From Planococcus salinus (GTDB taxonomy: Bacteria; Bacillota; Bacilli; Bacillales_A; Planococcaceae), in the NCBI RefSeq assembly GCF_003719725.1, contig NZ_RIAX01000011.1, positions 1 through 64,000 of the forward strand: a stretch of DNA of 64,000 bases, given 5' to 3'. Positions 8,076-20,956 of the stretch are shown here, piece after piece. The position numbers and the translations under genes are program-made. The notes beneath the pieces were generated by a model, which saw nothing but the letters and a program-made list of their open reading frames with translations, ran no database searches and was not told the DNA's origin. Position 1 is the first letter of the stretch. Each line of letters opens with the position of its first letter.

Positions 8076-9020
8076 TTAATCTTCTTTACGAAGACCCAGT
8101 CCTAAATCTTCCAATTTCACTTTCACTTCTTCAAGTGATTTACGTCCAAGGTTGCGGACTTTCATCATGTCGTCTTCCGACTTGCTTGCCAGTTCGTGTA
8201 CCGTGTTGATACCCGCACGCTTCAAGCAGTTGTAAGAACGAACCGAAAGATCAAGTTCTTCGATCGTCATCTCGAGGACTTTTTCTTTTTGGTCTTCTTC
8301 TTTTTCAACCATGATTTCAGCCGTTTGCGCCTCGTCTGTCAATCCTACGAAGATATTCAAATGCTCTGTAAAGATTTTTGCGCCAAGCGCGATTGCTTCT
8401 TTCGGACCGATGCTGCCATCTGTCCAGACATCAAGGGAAAGTTTATCGAAATGCGCCAGTTGGCCCACACGGGTATTTTCCACTTGGAAATTAACGCGTG
8501 AAACAGGAGTGTAAATAGAGTCAATCGGGATGACACCAATCGGAAGATCTTCACGTTTGTTCTGATCTGCACGGGCGTATCCACGACCACGGTTCGCATA
8601 CATGCGCATACGGAGATGGCCGCCTTTCGCGATTGTTGCAATATATAGATCCGGATTCAGAATTTCCACGTCACTGTCGTGCGTGATATCTGCAGCCGTA
8701 ACCGTTCCGTCACCTTTCACATCAATTTCAATGACTTTTTCTTCGTCAGAGTAAATTTTCAGAGCCAGTTTCTTGATATTCAAGATGATGGAAGCCACAT
8801 CTTCTTCTACACCTTCGACTGTAGAAAATTCATGCAGTACTCCGTCAATTTGAATAGAAGTAACAGCGGCGCCTGGTAAAGATGAAAGTAAGATTCGACG
8901 TAAGGAGTTTCCTAAAGTGGTTCCATATCCACGCTCAAGAGGTTCAACAACAAATTTACCAAACTTGGAATCGTTGCCGATCTCAACCGTTTCAATCTTT
9001 GGTTTTTCTATTTCGAGCAT
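8076..9020 (-). CDS. rpoA: RNA polymerase alpha subunit
   Basis: The alpha subunit nucleates RNA polymerase assembly and contacts activators and UP elements. The 314-residue protein has the N-terminal dimerisation domain (about 1-230, including [21 protein letters not shown]) and the helix-hairpin-helix C-terminal domain from about 250 ([16 protein letters not shown]). Length and both domains are normal. It lies in the conserved order rpsM-rpsK-rpoA-rplQ. Confidence 0.98.
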   Translation of the reverse strand: MLEIEKPKIETVEIGNDSKFGKFVVEPLERGYGTTLGNSLRRILLSSLPGAAVTSIQIDGVLHEFSTVEGVEEDVASIILNIKKLALKIYSDEEKVIEIDVKGDGTVTAADITHDSDVEILNPDLYIATIAKGGHLRMRMYANRGRGYARADQNKREDLPIGVIPIDSIYTPVSRVNFQVENTRVGQLAHFDKLSLDVWTDGSIGPKEAIALGAKIFTEHLNIFVGLTDEAQTAEIMVEKEEDQKEKVLEMTIEELDLSVRSYNCLKRAGINTVHELASKSEDDMMKVRNLGRKSLEEVKVKLEDLGLGLRKED

Positions 9021-9151
9021 TCATTTTACCCTCCTTCAAAACGTCGGTGTATTTTTCGCTTCATCAAGAATTCGATAGTCACAGACTTTCGCTACAGTTC
9101 GGAACACATTCAGTAAGTCGTGATGTTCAGAAATCCTATTCAGATTAACGA

Positions 9152-9559
<408 letters not shown>

Positions 9560-9566
9560 TTACTGA

Positions 9567-9932
9567 TTATTTTTTCTTGTTAGCTACAGTTTTACGAGGA
9601 CCTTTACGCGTACGCGCATTGTTCTTCGTGTTTTGACCGCGTACAGGTAGTCCACGGCGGTGGCGAATTCCCCGGAAGCTAGCAATTTCCATCAAGCGTT
9701 TGATGTTCATAGAAACTTCACGACGAAGGTCACCTTCGATTTTGTACTGATCTAGTTGCTCACGGAGATTGTTCAACTCATCTTCTGTAAGATCACGAAC
9801 TCGTGTGTCTTCAGAGATTCCAGCAGCAGAAAGAACTTTCTGTGCAGTAGTTTTCCCAACACCGTAAATGTATGTTAATGAAATAACAACGCGTTTATCG
9901 CGCGGAATGTCAACACCAGCAATACGTGCCAT
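9567..9932 (-). CDS. rpsM: 30S ribosomal protein S13
   Basis: S13 (uS13) sits in the head of the small subunit and bridges to the large subunit. The 121-residue product begins [19 protein letters not shown] and ends with the lysine-rich tail [11 protein letters not shown] that reaches the P site. It is complete and lies 23 bases downstream of rpmJ. Confidence 0.98.
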   Translation of the reverse strand: MARIAGVDIPRDKRVVISLTYIYGVGKTTAQKVLSAAGISEDTRVRDLTEDELNNLREQLDQYKIEGDLRREVSMNIKRLMEIASFRGIRHRRGLPVRGQNTKNNARTRKGPRKTVANKKK

Positions 9933-9955
9933 GTGTGCGATGCACCTCCTTCAAA

Positions 9956-10069
<114 letters not shown>

Positions 10070-10106
10070 CTAACCCAACCTCCTTAGTAGTCCGGAGTGC
10101 AAAAGA

Positions 10107-10325
10107 TTATTTAAAACGGTATGTGATACGACCGCGTGTTAAATCGTAAGGAGAAAGTTCCACTGTCACTTTATCTCCTGGCAGAATGCGGATGAAATGC
10201 ATGCGAATCTTGCCTGATACATGTGCAAGAATCGTATGGCCGTTTTCCAGTTCCACTTTAAACATCGCGTTAGGCAAAGTCTCAACGACTGTTCCTTCGA
10301 TTTCAATTACATCGTCTTTCGCCAT
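10107..10325 (-). CDS. infA: Translation initiation factor IF-1
   Basis: IF-1 is a single OB-fold protein that binds the ribosomal A site during initiation. The 72-residue product starts [19 protein letters not shown] and contains the family motif [19 protein letters not shown]. It is normal in length. It follows the decayed map gene rather than an intact one. Confidence 0.98.
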   Translation of the reverse strand: MAKDDVIEIEGTVVETLPNAMFKVELENGHTILAHVSGKIRMHFIRILPGDKVTVELSPYDLTRGRITYRFK

Positions 10326-10403
10326 CGACCCAGTCTCCCTTCTGTATACAAATCAGGTTCTCATCTTCAAACAGTATTTGCTGATTGAATAGGTGTATGT
10401 TAT

Positions 10404-10678
10404 TCATTCGCAAGGAATGCATGAGTGACATTTGAAAGACGCTATCCGAGTTCCGCCTCCCGCACACAAGCGGGGCGGGGGTAATCCGGTTAAGTCAGTC
10501 TGTCGTCTCATGTATCCTCGACTGCCCGGACTGCCTTGGATGAGTTCCAAACCCGTTACACAGATGCTTCCACGAAACCCATTATACTCGTTCCGACGAG
10601 GAAATGCACGGTCATGCAATTCTTCACCAGCATTCGCATAGCAGGCCTTGTTTGCTTTTGCAGCTCACGAAAATTCAT
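10404..10678 (-). pseudogene. map: Remnant of methionine aminopeptidase gene map
   Basis: The spacer between adk and infA, where many Bacillales have map, holds a shortened and frame-disrupted version. A good ribosome binding site (AAGGAG) precedes an ATG at 10678 that opens MNFREL, recalling the PREL of Map. In another frame comes NEYNGFRGSICV (about 10597-10562), then ELIQGSPGSR, matching the Map segment YNGFRGSICV...ELVHGIPGSR. The metal-binding and C-terminal regions are gone and the whole relic is about a third of normal gene length. The identity rests on these short but characteristic matches in the right order and place. Confidence 0.8.
10453..10478 (-). promoter_or_regulatory. GC-rich hairpin in the infA leader
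   Basis: CCGCCTCCCGC (10453-10463) and GCGGGGCGG (10470-10478) form a strong stem with a six-base loop and one bulge region. It lies within the map remnant, upstream of infA. There is no T-run, so it is more likely an RNA-stabilising or processing structure than a terminator. Its role is unknown. Confidence 0.4.
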
Positions 10679-10735
10679 ATCTCCGGTGCTCCTTAAAGCC
10701 ACATGGAGGCAACTAACTGCGCCCGGCGCCGGGAA

Positions 10736-11440
<705 letters not shown>

Positions 11441-11451
11441 TCATCCATTGA

Positions 11452-12747
11452 TTATTTCATAAAGCCTTTATAATGACGTTTCACAAGCTGCGATTCCAAT
11501 TGCTTCATCGTTTCAAGCGCAACCCCTACAACAATCAATAAACTGGTTCCGCCGATTTGCGCCGATTGCGGTAAATTCGCAACGTTGATAAAGAAAATCG
11601 GAAGAATTGAAATGACTGCCAGGAAGATGGCTCCGACAAAAGTCAAACGGTACAGCACACTTGTCAAATAATCCTGCGTATTTTTACCCGGACGGATTCC
11701 TGGAATATATGCACCCTGCTTTTTCAAGTTATCCGACACGTTTTCAGGATTCACCTGGATGAATGCGTAGAAATACGTGAACGCTACGATCAGAGCGACA
11801 TAGATGACCATGCCGACCGGACGTGTATAGTCGAACGTATTTTGAATGGCATCCGTAAACGCGTTGGCACCAAAGAAAGAAGCAATGGTTTGCGGCGTAA
11901 TGATGAACGCCACTGCAAAGATTACCGGGATAACTCCGGCCGCGTTTACTTTCAAAGGTAAATGTGTTTGTTGCCCACCGGTTGTTTGGCCACGACCAGC
12001 AACCCGCTTTGCATACTGGATCGGAATTTTACGCAACGCTTGTTGAACATAAATCACCAATACAGTAATGGCAACAACAGCCAATGCCAGCAAAGCCATG
12101 ATGGCAATGTTGATCGGGAGTTGATCTCCAGCCCCTTCGATCTGCTGAGCATATAATTGATTGATGGCGCCTGGTACTGCAGCGACAATCCCTGCGAAGA
12201 TGATAATCGAAATACCGTTCCCCACACCTTTTGCCGTAATCTGCTCACCAAGCCACAATAGAAATGCTGTACCACCAGTTAACACAATCGCGATGACGAT
12301 GTAAGTTGAAATCGTATCATTCTGTATTAAGGACCCACCATACATTTGGTTAAACCCGTAAGACATTCCGATTGCCTGGATAAAGGCCAGTATAATTGTG
12401 AAATAGCGAGTGAATTGTGCAAGTTTTCGTCTTCCGACTTCTCCTTGTTTGGCCCACTCTGCAAATTTCGGTACAACGTCCATCTGCAGAAGCTGCACAA
12501 TGATTGACGCGGTAATGTAAGGCATGATTCCCATTGCTAAAATCGAAAAGTTAGCAAGGGCGCCTCCACCGAAAGTATTTAAGAAGCCGATCAGACCCAT
12601 TTGGTCTGTCGCCTGTAATACTTCTGCATCAACATTCGGCACCGGAACGAATGTCCCGATACGGAAAATGACGAGCATCAGTAATGTAAAGATGATTTTA
12701 TTTCGAATATCAGTCACGCGCATAAAATTGGAGATTGTCTGAAACAT
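11452..12747 (-). CDS. secY: Protein translocase subunit SecY
   Basis: SecY is the channel of the Sec translocon. The 431-residue protein shows ten hydrophobic segments and the family signatures MGIMPYITASIIVQLLQMD and a cytoplasmic loop containing GVIPVIFA. Its start overlaps the rplO stop by one base (TAATG), showing coupling to the ribosomal operon. SecE lies elsewhere in the window at 49443-49628. Confidence 0.98.
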   Translation of the reverse strand: MFQTISNFMRVTDIRNKIIFTLLMLVIFRIGTFVPVPNVDAEVLQATDQMGLIGFLNTFGGGALANFSILAMGIMPYITASIIVQLLQMDVVPKFAEWAKQGEVGRRKLAQFTRYFTIILAFIQAIGMSYGFNQMYGGSLIQNDTISTYIVIAIVLTGGTAFLLWLGEQITAKGVGNGISIIIFAGIVAAVPGAINQLYAQQIEGAGDQLPINIAIMALLALAVVAITVLVIYVQQALRKIPIQYAKRVAGRGQTTGGQQTHLPLKVNAAGVIPVIFAVAFIITPQTIASFFGANAFTDAIQNTFDYTRPVGMVIYVALIVAFTYFYAFIQVNPENVSDNLKKQGAYIPGIRPGKNTQDYLTSVLYRLTFVGAIFLAVISILPIFFINVANLPQSAQIGGTSLLIVVGVALETMKQLESQLVKRHYKGFMK

Positions 12748-13187
12748 TAAACCACCTCGGTTTGTCCGCCGGCAGCTTCAATCGCTTCTTTAGCTGATCC
12801 AGAGAATTTGTGAGCTTTCACTGTCAATTTCTTTTCCAGGCTACCGTTGCCCAGAATTTTGATTCCAGCTTTTTCGTTGCTCACAACACCTGTTTCGATA
12901 AGCAATTCTGGTGTAATTTCTGTGCCGTCTTCGAAACGGTTCAGCGTATCGACGTTCACGATTGCGTATTCTTTACGGTTAATGTTCGTAAATCCACGCT
13001 TCGGCAAACGACGGAACAATGGGTTTTGACCACCTTCAAAGCCAGGACGAACACCGCCGCCTGAACGAGCGTTTTGACCTTTATGACCTTTACCTGCCGT
13101 TTTACCAGTTCCTGAACCGATACCACGTCCAACGCGCTTTCTCGAGCTGCGTGAACCTTCTGCTGGTTTTAATTCATGAAGTTTCAT
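12747..13187 (-). CDS. rplO: 50S ribosomal protein L15
   Basis: L15 (uL15) is a late-assembly protein of the large subunit. The 146-residue product starts [20 protein letters not shown] and carries the glycine-rich extension [18 protein letters not shown] that threads into 23S rRNA. It is full length and coupled to secY by a one-base overlap. Confidence 0.98.
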   Translation of the reverse strand: MKLHELKPAEGSRSSRKRVGRGIGSGTGKTAGKGHKGQNARSGGGVRPGFEGGQNPLFRRLPKRGFTNINRKEYAIVNVDTLNRFEDGTEITPELLIETGVVSNEKAGIKILGNGSLEKKLTVKAHKFSGSAKEAIEAAGGQTEVV

Positions 13188-13220
13188 TTGGTTGGCACCT
13201 CCTTCTATAGAAATCAGGGA

Positions 13221-13403
13221 TTAAACTTCTTTGATAGTTACTAAGTGAGCGACTTTGTCCAGCATTCCACGAATGGCTGCGTTGTCTTGGTGCTCAACTG
13301 TTTGATGCATTTTGCGCAACCCAAGAGATTGAACTGTTTTGCGCTGTGCCGGTTTTGAACCGATCACAGATTTTGTGAGGGTAATTTCCAGTTTAGTTGC
13401 CAT
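13221..13403 (-). CDS. rpmD: 50S ribosomal protein L30
   Basis: L30 (uL30) is a small large-subunit protein. The 60-residue product reads [18 protein letters not shown] at its start and contains the family motif [19 protein letters not shown]. Length and context (rpsE-rpmD-rplO) are standard. Confidence 0.98.
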   Translation of the reverse strand: MATKLEITLTKSVIGSKPAQRKTVQSLGLRKMHQTVEHQDNAAIRGMLDKVAHLVTIKEV

Positions 13404-13417
13404 GTCATTTTCCCTCC

Positions 13418-13918
13418 TTATCCGAATAACTCTTCTGTAGTTTTGCCACGAAGCTTAGCCACTTCATCAGCATTCTTCAGTTGAGTCAAACCATTAATAG
13501 TAGCACGTACCATGTTGATTGGTGTGCTTGAACCTAGAGATTTAGACAAGATATCCTGTACTCCGGCAAGCTCAAGTACCGCACGGACAGGTCCGCCTGC
13601 GATAACTCCAGTACCCGGTGAAGCAGGTTTGATAAGAATCTGACCTGCACCAAAGCGGCCAGTTACTAAGTGTGGAGTTGTTCCTTTAACCATTGGTACT
13701 TCAATTAGGTTCTTCTTCGCATCTTCAACAGCTTTGCGGATAGCTTCTGGAACTTCTTGTGCTTTCCCAGTACCAAAACCGACTTTGCCATTTTTGTCGC
13801 CAACAACAACTAATGCGGAGAAACGGAAACGACGTCCACCTTTTACAACTTTCGCTACGCGGTTAATCGTAACTACGCGTTCTTCAAGTTCAAGTTTGTT
13901 TGGATCAATACGACGCAT
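13418..13918 (-). CDS. rpsE: 30S ribosomal protein S5
   Basis: S5 (uS5) helps keep decoding accurate. The 166-residue protein has the double-stranded-RNA-binding-like N-terminal domain ending in [20 protein letters not shown] and the C-terminal domain with [19 protein letters not shown]. The spectinomycin-related loop [10 protein letters not shown] looks wild type. It lies between rplR and rpmD. Confidence 0.98.
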   Translation of the reverse strand: MRRIDPNKLELEERVVTINRVAKVVKGGRRFRFSALVVVGDKNGKVGFGTGKAQEVPEAIRKAVEDAKKNLIEVPMVKGTTPHLVTGRFGAGQILIKPASPGTGVIAGGPVRAVLELAGVQDILSKSLGSSTPINMVRATINGLTQLKNADEVAKLRGKTTEELFG

Positions 13919-13938
13919 GAAATGTGTCCCTCCTTCTA

Positions 13939-14301
13939 TTAAAATTGTAAACCATTTTCGCGTGCTGCTTCTGCTAGCGCTTTAACACGCCCATGATATA
14001 AATAACCACCGCGGTCAAAAACAACCGATTTCAACCCTTTTTCAGTAGCACGTTTTGCGACTAGTTCGCCAACTTTTGCTGCTGCTTCCACGTTGCCTGT
14101 AGCATCGCTTCCGAAGTCTTTTTCCATAGAAGATGCACTTGCAAGTGTCACACCATTCATGTCATCGATCAATTGAGCGTAAATGTATTTATTTGAGCGG
14201 AAAACGTTCAAACGCGGACGTTCTGCTGTACCCGTAATTTTTGAACGGACACGAGCGTGACGTTTTTTGCGTGATGCGTTTTTATCGAGTTTCGTAATCA
14301 C
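13939..14301 (-). CDS. rplR: 50S ribosomal protein L18
   Basis: L18 (uL18) binds 5S rRNA. I place the start at the GTG at 14301, giving 120 residues beginning with [18 protein letters not shown] after the initiator, which is the usual Bacillales length. AAGGAG lies eight bases upstream. The frame also opens with a GTG three codons earlier, but that codon abuts the ribosome binding site. The C-terminus [20 protein letters not shown] is typical. Confidence 0.96.
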   Translation of the reverse strand: MITKLDKNASRKKRHARVRSKITGTAERPRLNVFRSNKYIYAQLIDDMNGVTLASASSMEKDFGSDATGNVEAAAKVGELVAKRATEKGLKSVVFDRGGYLYHGRVKALAEAARENGLQF

Positions 14302-14334
14302 TGAGGTCACTCCTTTCAGCCTGCCTAAGCAGCA

Positions 14335-14874
14335 TTATTTACCTGTCTTACCTTCTTTGCGGCGAACTGCTTCTCCTTCGTAACGGATCCCTTTGCCTTT
14401 ATACGGCTCTGGTGGACGCGTTGCGCGGATGTTTGAAGCAAGTGCTCCAACGCTTTCTTTATCAATGCCTTTGACAACGACTCTTGTGTTGCCGGCAACT
14501 TCGATCTCAACTCCTGTTGGAGGTGTGAACTCGACTGGGTGTGAGTAGCCCACGTTAAGAATCAATTTTGACCCTTGTAATTGAGCACGATATCCGACAC
14601 CGACCAATTCAAGCGCACGTTCGAATCCAGCAGAAACACCTGTTACCATGTTTGCCAGCAATGCGCGGCTTGTACCGTGGTTTGTACGGTGGTCTTTTGA
14701 ATCGGAAGGACGTGTCAATGTTAACACGTTATCTTCTTGTGTGATTGTAATATCTTTGTTAATTGAGCGAGATAGCTCGCCTTTAGGGCCTTTGACTGTT
14801 ACGAAGTTGTTGTCGTCAACTGTAACCGTAACTTCAGCAGGCACCTCGATTGGTTTTTTACCTACACGTGACAT
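14335..14874 (-). CDS. rplF: 50S ribosomal protein L6
   Basis: L6 (uL6) sits near the factor-binding site of the large subunit. The 179-residue product begins [19 protein letters not shown] and has two homologous halves, the second with the signature [20 protein letters not shown] near the end. Length and position between rpsH and rplR are normal. Confidence 0.98.
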   Translation of the reverse strand: MSRVGKKPIEVPAEVTVTVDDNNFVTVKGPKGELSRSINKDITITQEDNVLTLTRPSDSKDHRTNHGTSRALLANMVTGVSAGFERALELVGVGYRAQLQGSKLILNVGYSHPVEFTPPTGVEIEVAGNTRVVVKGIDKESVGALASNIRATRPPEPYKGKGIRYEGEAVRRKEGKTGK

Positions 14875-14904
14875 TCTGTTGCACCTCCATTCGTTTGTTG
14901 CTTA

Positions 14905-15303
14905 TTACCAAACGTATGCTATGATTTCTCCGCCGATTTGTTTCGCGCGGGCTTCTTTGTCTGTTACTAATCCTTGTGATGTTGATACTAATGCGATTCC
15001 CAAACCGTTTAGTACGCGTGGCACCTCGTTAGTTTTCGCGTAAACACGCAATCCTGGTTTTGAAATACGTTTCAATCCAGTAATAACGCGTTCGTTGTTA
15101 GCTCCGTATTTCAAGAAAATCCGGATCATGCCTTGTTTATCATCTTCAACATATTCTACGTCACGAACGAAACCTTCACGCTTAAGGATTTCAGCGATGT
15201 CTTTTTTCACATTAGAAGCCGGAAGCTCTAATTTCTCGTGACGAACCATGTTTGCATTACGAATGCGTGTCAGCATATCTGCAATCGGATCTGTCATTGT
15301 CAT
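14905..15303 (-). CDS. rpsH: 30S ribosomal protein S8
   Basis: S8 (uS8) binds the central domain of 16S rRNA and, in E. coli, represses the spc operon. The 132-residue product starts [18 protein letters not shown] and ends [10 protein letters not shown]. The first ATG is preferred because AGGAGG lies eight bases upstream; starting at the second would remove two residues. It follows rpsN. Confidence 0.97.
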   Translation of the reverse strand: MTMTDPIADMLTRIRNANMVRHEKLELPASNVKKDIAEILKREGFVRDVEYVEDDKQGMIRIFLKYGANNERVITGLKRISKPGLRVYAKTNEVPRVLNGLGIALVSTSQGLVTDKEARAKQIGGEIIAYVW

Positions 15304-15332
15304 TACTTTTACCTCCTTCCCAAATTAGGGGA

Positions 15333-16077
<745 letters not shown>

Positions 16078-16105
16078 GTGTGTACCCTCCCTTCATTCAG
16101 GAATT

Positions 16106-16417
16106 TTATTTATCTAATTTTTCACCGGATTTTTTTGCAACACGAACTTTTTTACCATCTTCAACCTTGTATCCTACACGAGTCGGCTCGCCGGATTTCG
16201 GGTCAAGTAGCATAACGTTGGAAACGTGGATTGCTGCTTCTTGGCTGACAATTCCGCCTTGCGGGTTTGCCTGGTTCGGTTTTGTATGCTTTTTCACGAT
16301 GTTAACACCTTCTACAAGCACACGGTCCTTCTTTGGTAAAGCAGTCAAAACAACACCTGTTTTGCCTTTATCTTTACCAGAGATCACCTTAACTGTATCG
16401 CCTTTTTTAACATGCAT
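16106..16417 (-). CDS. rplX: 50S ribosomal protein L24
   Basis: L24 (uL24) initiates large-subunit assembly. The 103-residue product starts [20 protein letters not shown], which is the KOW motif, and continues with [19 protein letters not shown]. It is normal in length and follows rplN. Confidence 0.98.
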   Translation of the reverse strand: MHVKKGDTVKVISGKDKGKTGVVLTALPKKDRVLVEGVNIVKKHTKPNQANPQGGIVSQEAAIHVSNVMLLDPKSGEPTRVGYKVEDGKKVRVAKKSGEKLDK

Positions 16418-16452
16418 TCTGTCGCACCTCCTTGGTATGGCACATTGATTTA

Positions 16453-16821
<369 letters not shown>

Positions 16822-16868
16822 TTAGGTAACCTCCCTCCGGAATTTCTTGTATTCCGAACTTATTTAAA

Positions 16869-17132
16869 TTAGATAATAACCGCTTTTTCAATCACTTCTA
16901 CGACGCGAAAGCGTTTAGTAGCTGATAGCGGACGAGTTTCCATGATGCGAACGATGTCGCCCATTTTCGCTTCGTTTTGCTCATCATGAGCCTTGTATTT
17001 TTTCGAGTATTTAACACGTTTGCCGTAAAATGCGTGCTTCTTTTGAGTCTCCACCATTACTGTAACGGTTTTGTCCATTTTGTCAGACACAACACGGCCT
17101 GTGTATACTTTGCGTTGGTTACGCTCAGTCAT
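16869..17132 (-). CDS. rpsQ: 30S ribosomal protein S17
   Basis: S17 (uS17) is an OB-fold primary binder of 16S rRNA. The 87-residue product starts [20 protein letters not shown] and carries [20 protein letters not shown], the family signature. Length and context are standard. Confidence 0.98.
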   Translation of the reverse strand: MTERNQRKVYTGRVVSDKMDKTVTVMVETQKKHAFYGKRVKYSKKYKAHDEQNEAKMGDIVRIMETRPLSATKRFRVVEVIEKAVII

Positions 17133-17156
17133 ACTTGCAAACCTCCTCTCGATTTA

Positions 17157-17781
<625 letters not shown>

Positions 17782-17782
17782 A

Positions 17783-18439
17783 TTATTTGCCTCCTTCCTC
17801 AGATTTCTTCTTAGTTGGAAGGACTTCACCGCGATAGATCCATACTTTTACGCCAAGCTTACCATAAGTTGTGTCTGCTTCAGCATGCGCATAATCGATA
17901 TCAGCGCGTAGCGTATGGAGCGGAACAGTACCTTCACTGTAGTGTTCAGCACGCGCAATGTCAGCGCCGCCTAGACGTCCAGATACTTGTGTTTTGATCC
18001 CTTTAGCGCCAGAACGCATAGTGCGTTGGATGGCTTGCTTTTGAGCACGACGGAAAGACACGCGGTTTTCCAATTGACGTGCAATGCTTTCAGCAACCAA
18101 TGTCGCATCAAGGTCAGCTCTTTTGATTTCTACGATGTTGATGTGTACACGCTTGCCAGTCATTGCGTTCAGCTGTTTGCGAAGTACTTCTACTTCGGAT
18201 CCACCTTTACCAATTACCATACCTGGCTTCGCAGTGTGAATTGTAATGTTGACACGGTTTGCAGCGCGTTCAATTTCTGTTTTAGAAACGGAAGCTTCTT
18301 TCAAGCGTGCTTCGATGTATTCACGGATTTTAATATCTTCGTGAAGAAGTGTCGCATAGTCTTTTTCAGCGTACCATTTTGACTCCCAGTCACGAATGAT
18401 GCCGATACGCATCCCGATTGGATTTATTTTTTGTCCCAC
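17783..18439 (-). CDS. rpsC: 30S ribosomal protein S3
   Basis: S3 (uS3) lines the mRNA entry channel. The 218-residue product has the KH domain with the motif [19 protein letters not shown] near residues 74-92 and the C-terminal domain with [20 protein letters not shown]. The start [20 protein letters not shown] is typical. It lies four bases after rplV and just before rplP. Confidence 0.98.
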   Translation of the reverse strand: MGQKINPIGMRIGIIRDWESKWYAEKDYATLLHEDIKIREYIEARLKEASVSKTEIERAANRVNITIHTAKPGMVIGKGGSEVEVLRKQLNAMTGKRVHINIVEIKRADLDATLVAESIARQLENRVSFRRAQKQAIQRTMRSGAKGIKTQVSGRLGGADIARAEHYSEGTVPLHTLRADIDYAHAEADTTYGKLGVKVWIYRGEVLPTKKKSEEGGK

Positions 18440-18442
18440 GAA

Positions 18443-18784
18443 TTATCCCTCCTTCTTCTCAGATACCACTAATGTGATGTGGCTTGTACGTTTGTTAATC
18501 GCGCTTGCACGTCCCATTGCTCTTGGACGGAAACGTTTCAATGTTGGTCCTTCGTCTACGAACACTTCGCTGACAACCAAGTTGTCCAGGTTCATTTCGT
18601 AGTTGTGTTCTGCGTTAGCAGCTGCAGATTTTAGCAACTTCTCAACAACAATCGATGCTGCTTTCGGAGTGTGACGCAAAATCGCAACGGCTTCGCCGAT
18701 TTGCTTGCCTCGGATCAAATCTACTACTAAACGGACTTTACGAGGAGCAATACGTACTGTTCTAGCGACAGCTTTTGCTTGCAT
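18443..18784 (-). CDS. rplV: 50S ribosomal protein L22
   Basis: L22 (uL22) has a long hairpin in the peptide exit tunnel, the site of macrolide-resistance mutations. The 113-residue product starts [20 protein letters not shown] and its tunnel loop [20 protein letters not shown] appears wild type. It lies between rpsS and rpsC. Confidence 0.98.
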   Translation of the reverse strand: MQAKAVARTVRIAPRKVRLVVDLIRGKQIGEAVAILRHTPKAASIVVEKLLKSAAANAEHNYEMNLDNLVVSEVFVDEGPTLKRFRPRAMGRASAINKRTSHITLVVSEKKEG

Positions 18785-18803
18785 GGGGAAATCCTCCTCT
18801 CAA

Positions 18804-19082
18804 TTAACGTCTTGTTTTCTTATCATCTGCACCATGACTAGCGTATTTGCGTGTTGGAGCAAATTCACCTAGTTTATGGCCTACCATATCTTCAGTCACG
18901 TATACAGGGATGTGCTTATGGCCATCGTATACTGCAATTGTCTGTCCGATGAATGTCGGGAAAATTGTAGAACGGCGAGACCAAGTTTTGATCACTTGTT
19001 TTTTCTCGGAACCTTTTTGCGCTTCAACTTTTTTCATAAGATGATCGTCAACAAAAGGTCCTTTTTTCAAGCTGCGGCCCAT
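18804..19082 (-). CDS. rpsS: 30S ribosomal protein S19
   Basis: S19 (uS19) binds 16S rRNA in the head with S13. The 92-residue product begins [20 protein letters not shown] and contains HVPV-type segment [20 protein letters not shown]. It is full length. Confidence 0.98.
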   Translation of the reverse strand: MGRSLKKGPFVDDHLMKKVEAQKGSEKKQVIKTWSRRSTIFPTFIGQTIAVYDGHKHIPVYVTEDMVGHKLGEFAPTRKYASHGADDKKTRR

Positions 19083-19109
19083 TTGGGATCCTCCCTTCGT
19101 GATTGCACC

Positions 19110-19130
19110 ACGGTTCTACTCTGGAACCGT
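19110..19130 (-). promoter_or_regulatory. Hairpin in the rplB-rpsS spacer
   Basis: ACGGTTC (19110-19116) and GAACCGT (19124-19130) form a perfect seven-base stem with a seven-base loop just upstream of the rpsS ribosome binding site. There is no T-run. It may affect processing or rpsS translation; the function is unknown. Confidence 0.4.
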
Positions 19131-19142
19131 AGCGAAATCAAA

Positions 19143-19973
19143 TTATTTTTTACGACGACGCACGATGAACTTGTCTGACTTGTTCGTTCTCTTGCGTGTT
19201 TTGTATCCAAGAGTTGGTTTGCCCCATGGAGACATTGGTGATTTGCGTCCGATTGGCGCGCGACCTTCACCACCACCATGTGGGTGATCGTTCGGGTTCA
19301 TAACAGATCCGCGTACTGTTGGGCGTTTGCCTAACCAGCGTGAACGTCCTGCTTTACCGATGTTGATCAATTCGTGTTGTTCGTTCCCTACAGAACCGAT
19401 TGTAGCGCGGCAAGTAGCAAGAATCATGCGAACTTCGCCTGATTGCAGACGAACAGTTACGTATTTTCCTTCTTTACCAAGAATTTGAGCTGAAGCTCCA
19501 GCTGAACGTACAAGCTGACCGCCAGCACCTGGTTTTAATTCGATGTTGTGGATTGTAGAACCCATTGGAATGTTTGCCAATGGCAAAGCATTTCCTGATT
19601 TGATGTCCGCTTCAGTACCTGACATGATTTGCGTTCCAACTGAAATTCCCTTAGGAGCCAGAATGTAACGTTTTTCTCCGTCAGCATAATGAATCAATGC
19701 GATGTTCGCAGAACGGTTCGGATCGTACTCGATTGTAGCAACGCGTCCTGGAATGCCATCTTTGTTACGTTTGAAATCGATGACACGGTATTGGCGTTTA
19801 TGGCCACCACCGTGATGGCGTACAGTTAACTTACCTTGGTTGTTACGGCCACCTTTGCGCTTTGTCGGTTTCAAAAGCGATTTTTCAGGCTTGTTCGTCG
19901 TGATTTCAGCGAAATCTGAACTGGTCATGTTACGACGGCCGTTGGAGGTAGGTTTGTATTTTTTAAGCGCCAT
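19143..19973 (-). CDS. rplB: 50S ribosomal protein L2
   Basis: L2 (uL2) is required for subunit association and peptidyl transferase activity. From the ATG at 19973 the product is 276 residues starting [17 protein letters not shown], the family length; six extra upstream codons are open but include the ribosome binding site. The key histidine-bearing segment [18 protein letters not shown] is intact. Confidence 0.98.
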   Translation of the reverse strand: MALKKYKPTSNGRRNMTSSDFAEITTNKPEKSLLKPTKRKGGRNNQGKLTVRHHGGGHKRQYRVIDFKRNKDGIPGRVATIEYDPNRSANIALIHYADGEKRYILAPKGISVGTQIMSGTEADIKSGNALPLANIPMGSTIHNIELKPGAGGQLVRSAGASAQILGKEGKYVTVRLQSGEVRMILATCRATIGSVGNEQHELINIGKAGRSRWLGKRPTVRGSVMNPNDHPHGGGEGRAPIGRKSPMSPWGKPTLGYKTRKRTNKSDKFIVRRRKK

Positions 19974-20019
19974 GTTGTTTCCCTCCTTCATATAGTAGTT
20001 CTTTTAAGAACTTTTCAAA

Positions 20020-20304
20020 TTATACTTCGAATAATTCGATGTCATTGCTGTCAGCAGTCAATTTCACAATCGCTTTGCGGCGTTTGTTTGTGTAGCCTGC
20101 ATGTTTGCCCATGCGCTTGAATTTGCCTTTGTAGTTCATGATGTTGACTTTTTCAACTTTCACGTCAAAGATTTCTTCAACCGCTTGTTTTACTTGTGTT
20201 TTGTTAGCGCGAGTGTCCACTTCGAAAGTGTACTTTTTATCTGCCATTACTTCAGAAGATCGCTCAGTAATGACCGGACGCTTTAGAATATCACGTGCTT
20301 CCAT
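20020..20304 (-). CDS. rplW: 50S ribosomal protein L23
   Basis: L23 (uL23) is the docking site for trigger factor and SRP at the exit tunnel. The 94-residue product starts [20 protein letters not shown] and contains [19 protein letters not shown]. Its start overlaps the rplD stop by one base. Confidence 0.98.
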   Translation of the reverse strand: MEARDILKRPVITERSSEVMADKKYTFEVDTRANKTQVKQAVEEIFDVKVEKVNIMNYKGKFKRMGKHAGYTNKRRKAIVKLTADSNDIELFEV

Positions 20305-20927
20305 TAACTAAGCACCTCCTCAATTTTTTCTACTGCCGCTTTTGTCATGACCACTTTGTCATGTCCAAGCAGATCTAATACGTTGATGCCGTTTGCCGGC
20401 ACTACTGTCATGCCTTGGATATTGCGCGCAGACAATGCTACGTTCTCATCAAGGTCAGCAGTTACGAACAACGCTTTTTTGCCAACTGAAAGGTCTTGCA
20501 CCAATTTAGTGAATTCCTTTGTTTTTGGCGCATCGAAGTTCAATCCTTCAAGTACCATCAGGTTTTCTCCAGCCACTGCTGATGAAAGAGCAGAACGCAG
20601 AGCCAAACGACGGACTTTCTTAGGAAGTTTGTAGCTGTAGCTGCGTGGTGTCGGACCGAATACGATACCGCCTCCGCGCCATTGTGGTGAACGGATTGAA
20701 CCTTGGCGGGCACGTCCAGTACCTTTTTGACGCCATGGCTTTTTACCGCCGCCAGCTACCTCAGAACGATTTTTTACTTTATGATTACCTTGACGAAGTG
20801 AAGCGCGCTGCGATACGACTGCGTCAAATAATACTGATTCATTTGGTTCGATACCGAAGATGGAGTCGTTCAATTCGATGTCGCCAACTTGTGAACCTGT
20901 TTGATTTAATAAAGCTACTTTAGGCAT
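20304..20927 (-). CDS. rplD: 50S ribosomal protein L4
   Basis: L4 (uL4) has an extended loop into the exit tunnel; in E. coli it also regulates its own operon. The 207-residue product contains the tunnel loop [20 protein letters not shown], which looks wild type, and ends [16 protein letters not shown]. It lies between rplC and rplW with a one-base overlap to the latter. Confidence 0.98.
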   Translation of the reverse strand: MPKVALLNQTGSQVGDIELNDSIFGIEPNESVLFDAVVSQRASLRQGNHKVKNRSEVAGGGKKPWRQKGTGRARQGSIRSPQWRGGGIVFGPTPRSYSYKLPKKVRRLALRSALSSAVAGENLMVLEGLNFDAPKTKEFTKLVQDLSVGKKALFVTADLDENVALSARNIQGMTVVPANGINVLDLLGHDKVVMTKAAVEKIEEVLS

Positions 20928-20956
20928 TCTTGTTTCCTCCTTTCCTATGAAAATGA

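Noticed and set aside
10404-10619. The 71-codon frame upstream of infA as a new small protein
   Set aside because: Its central part matches methionine aminopeptidase, and the rest does not continue the family; it is better read as a decayed map.
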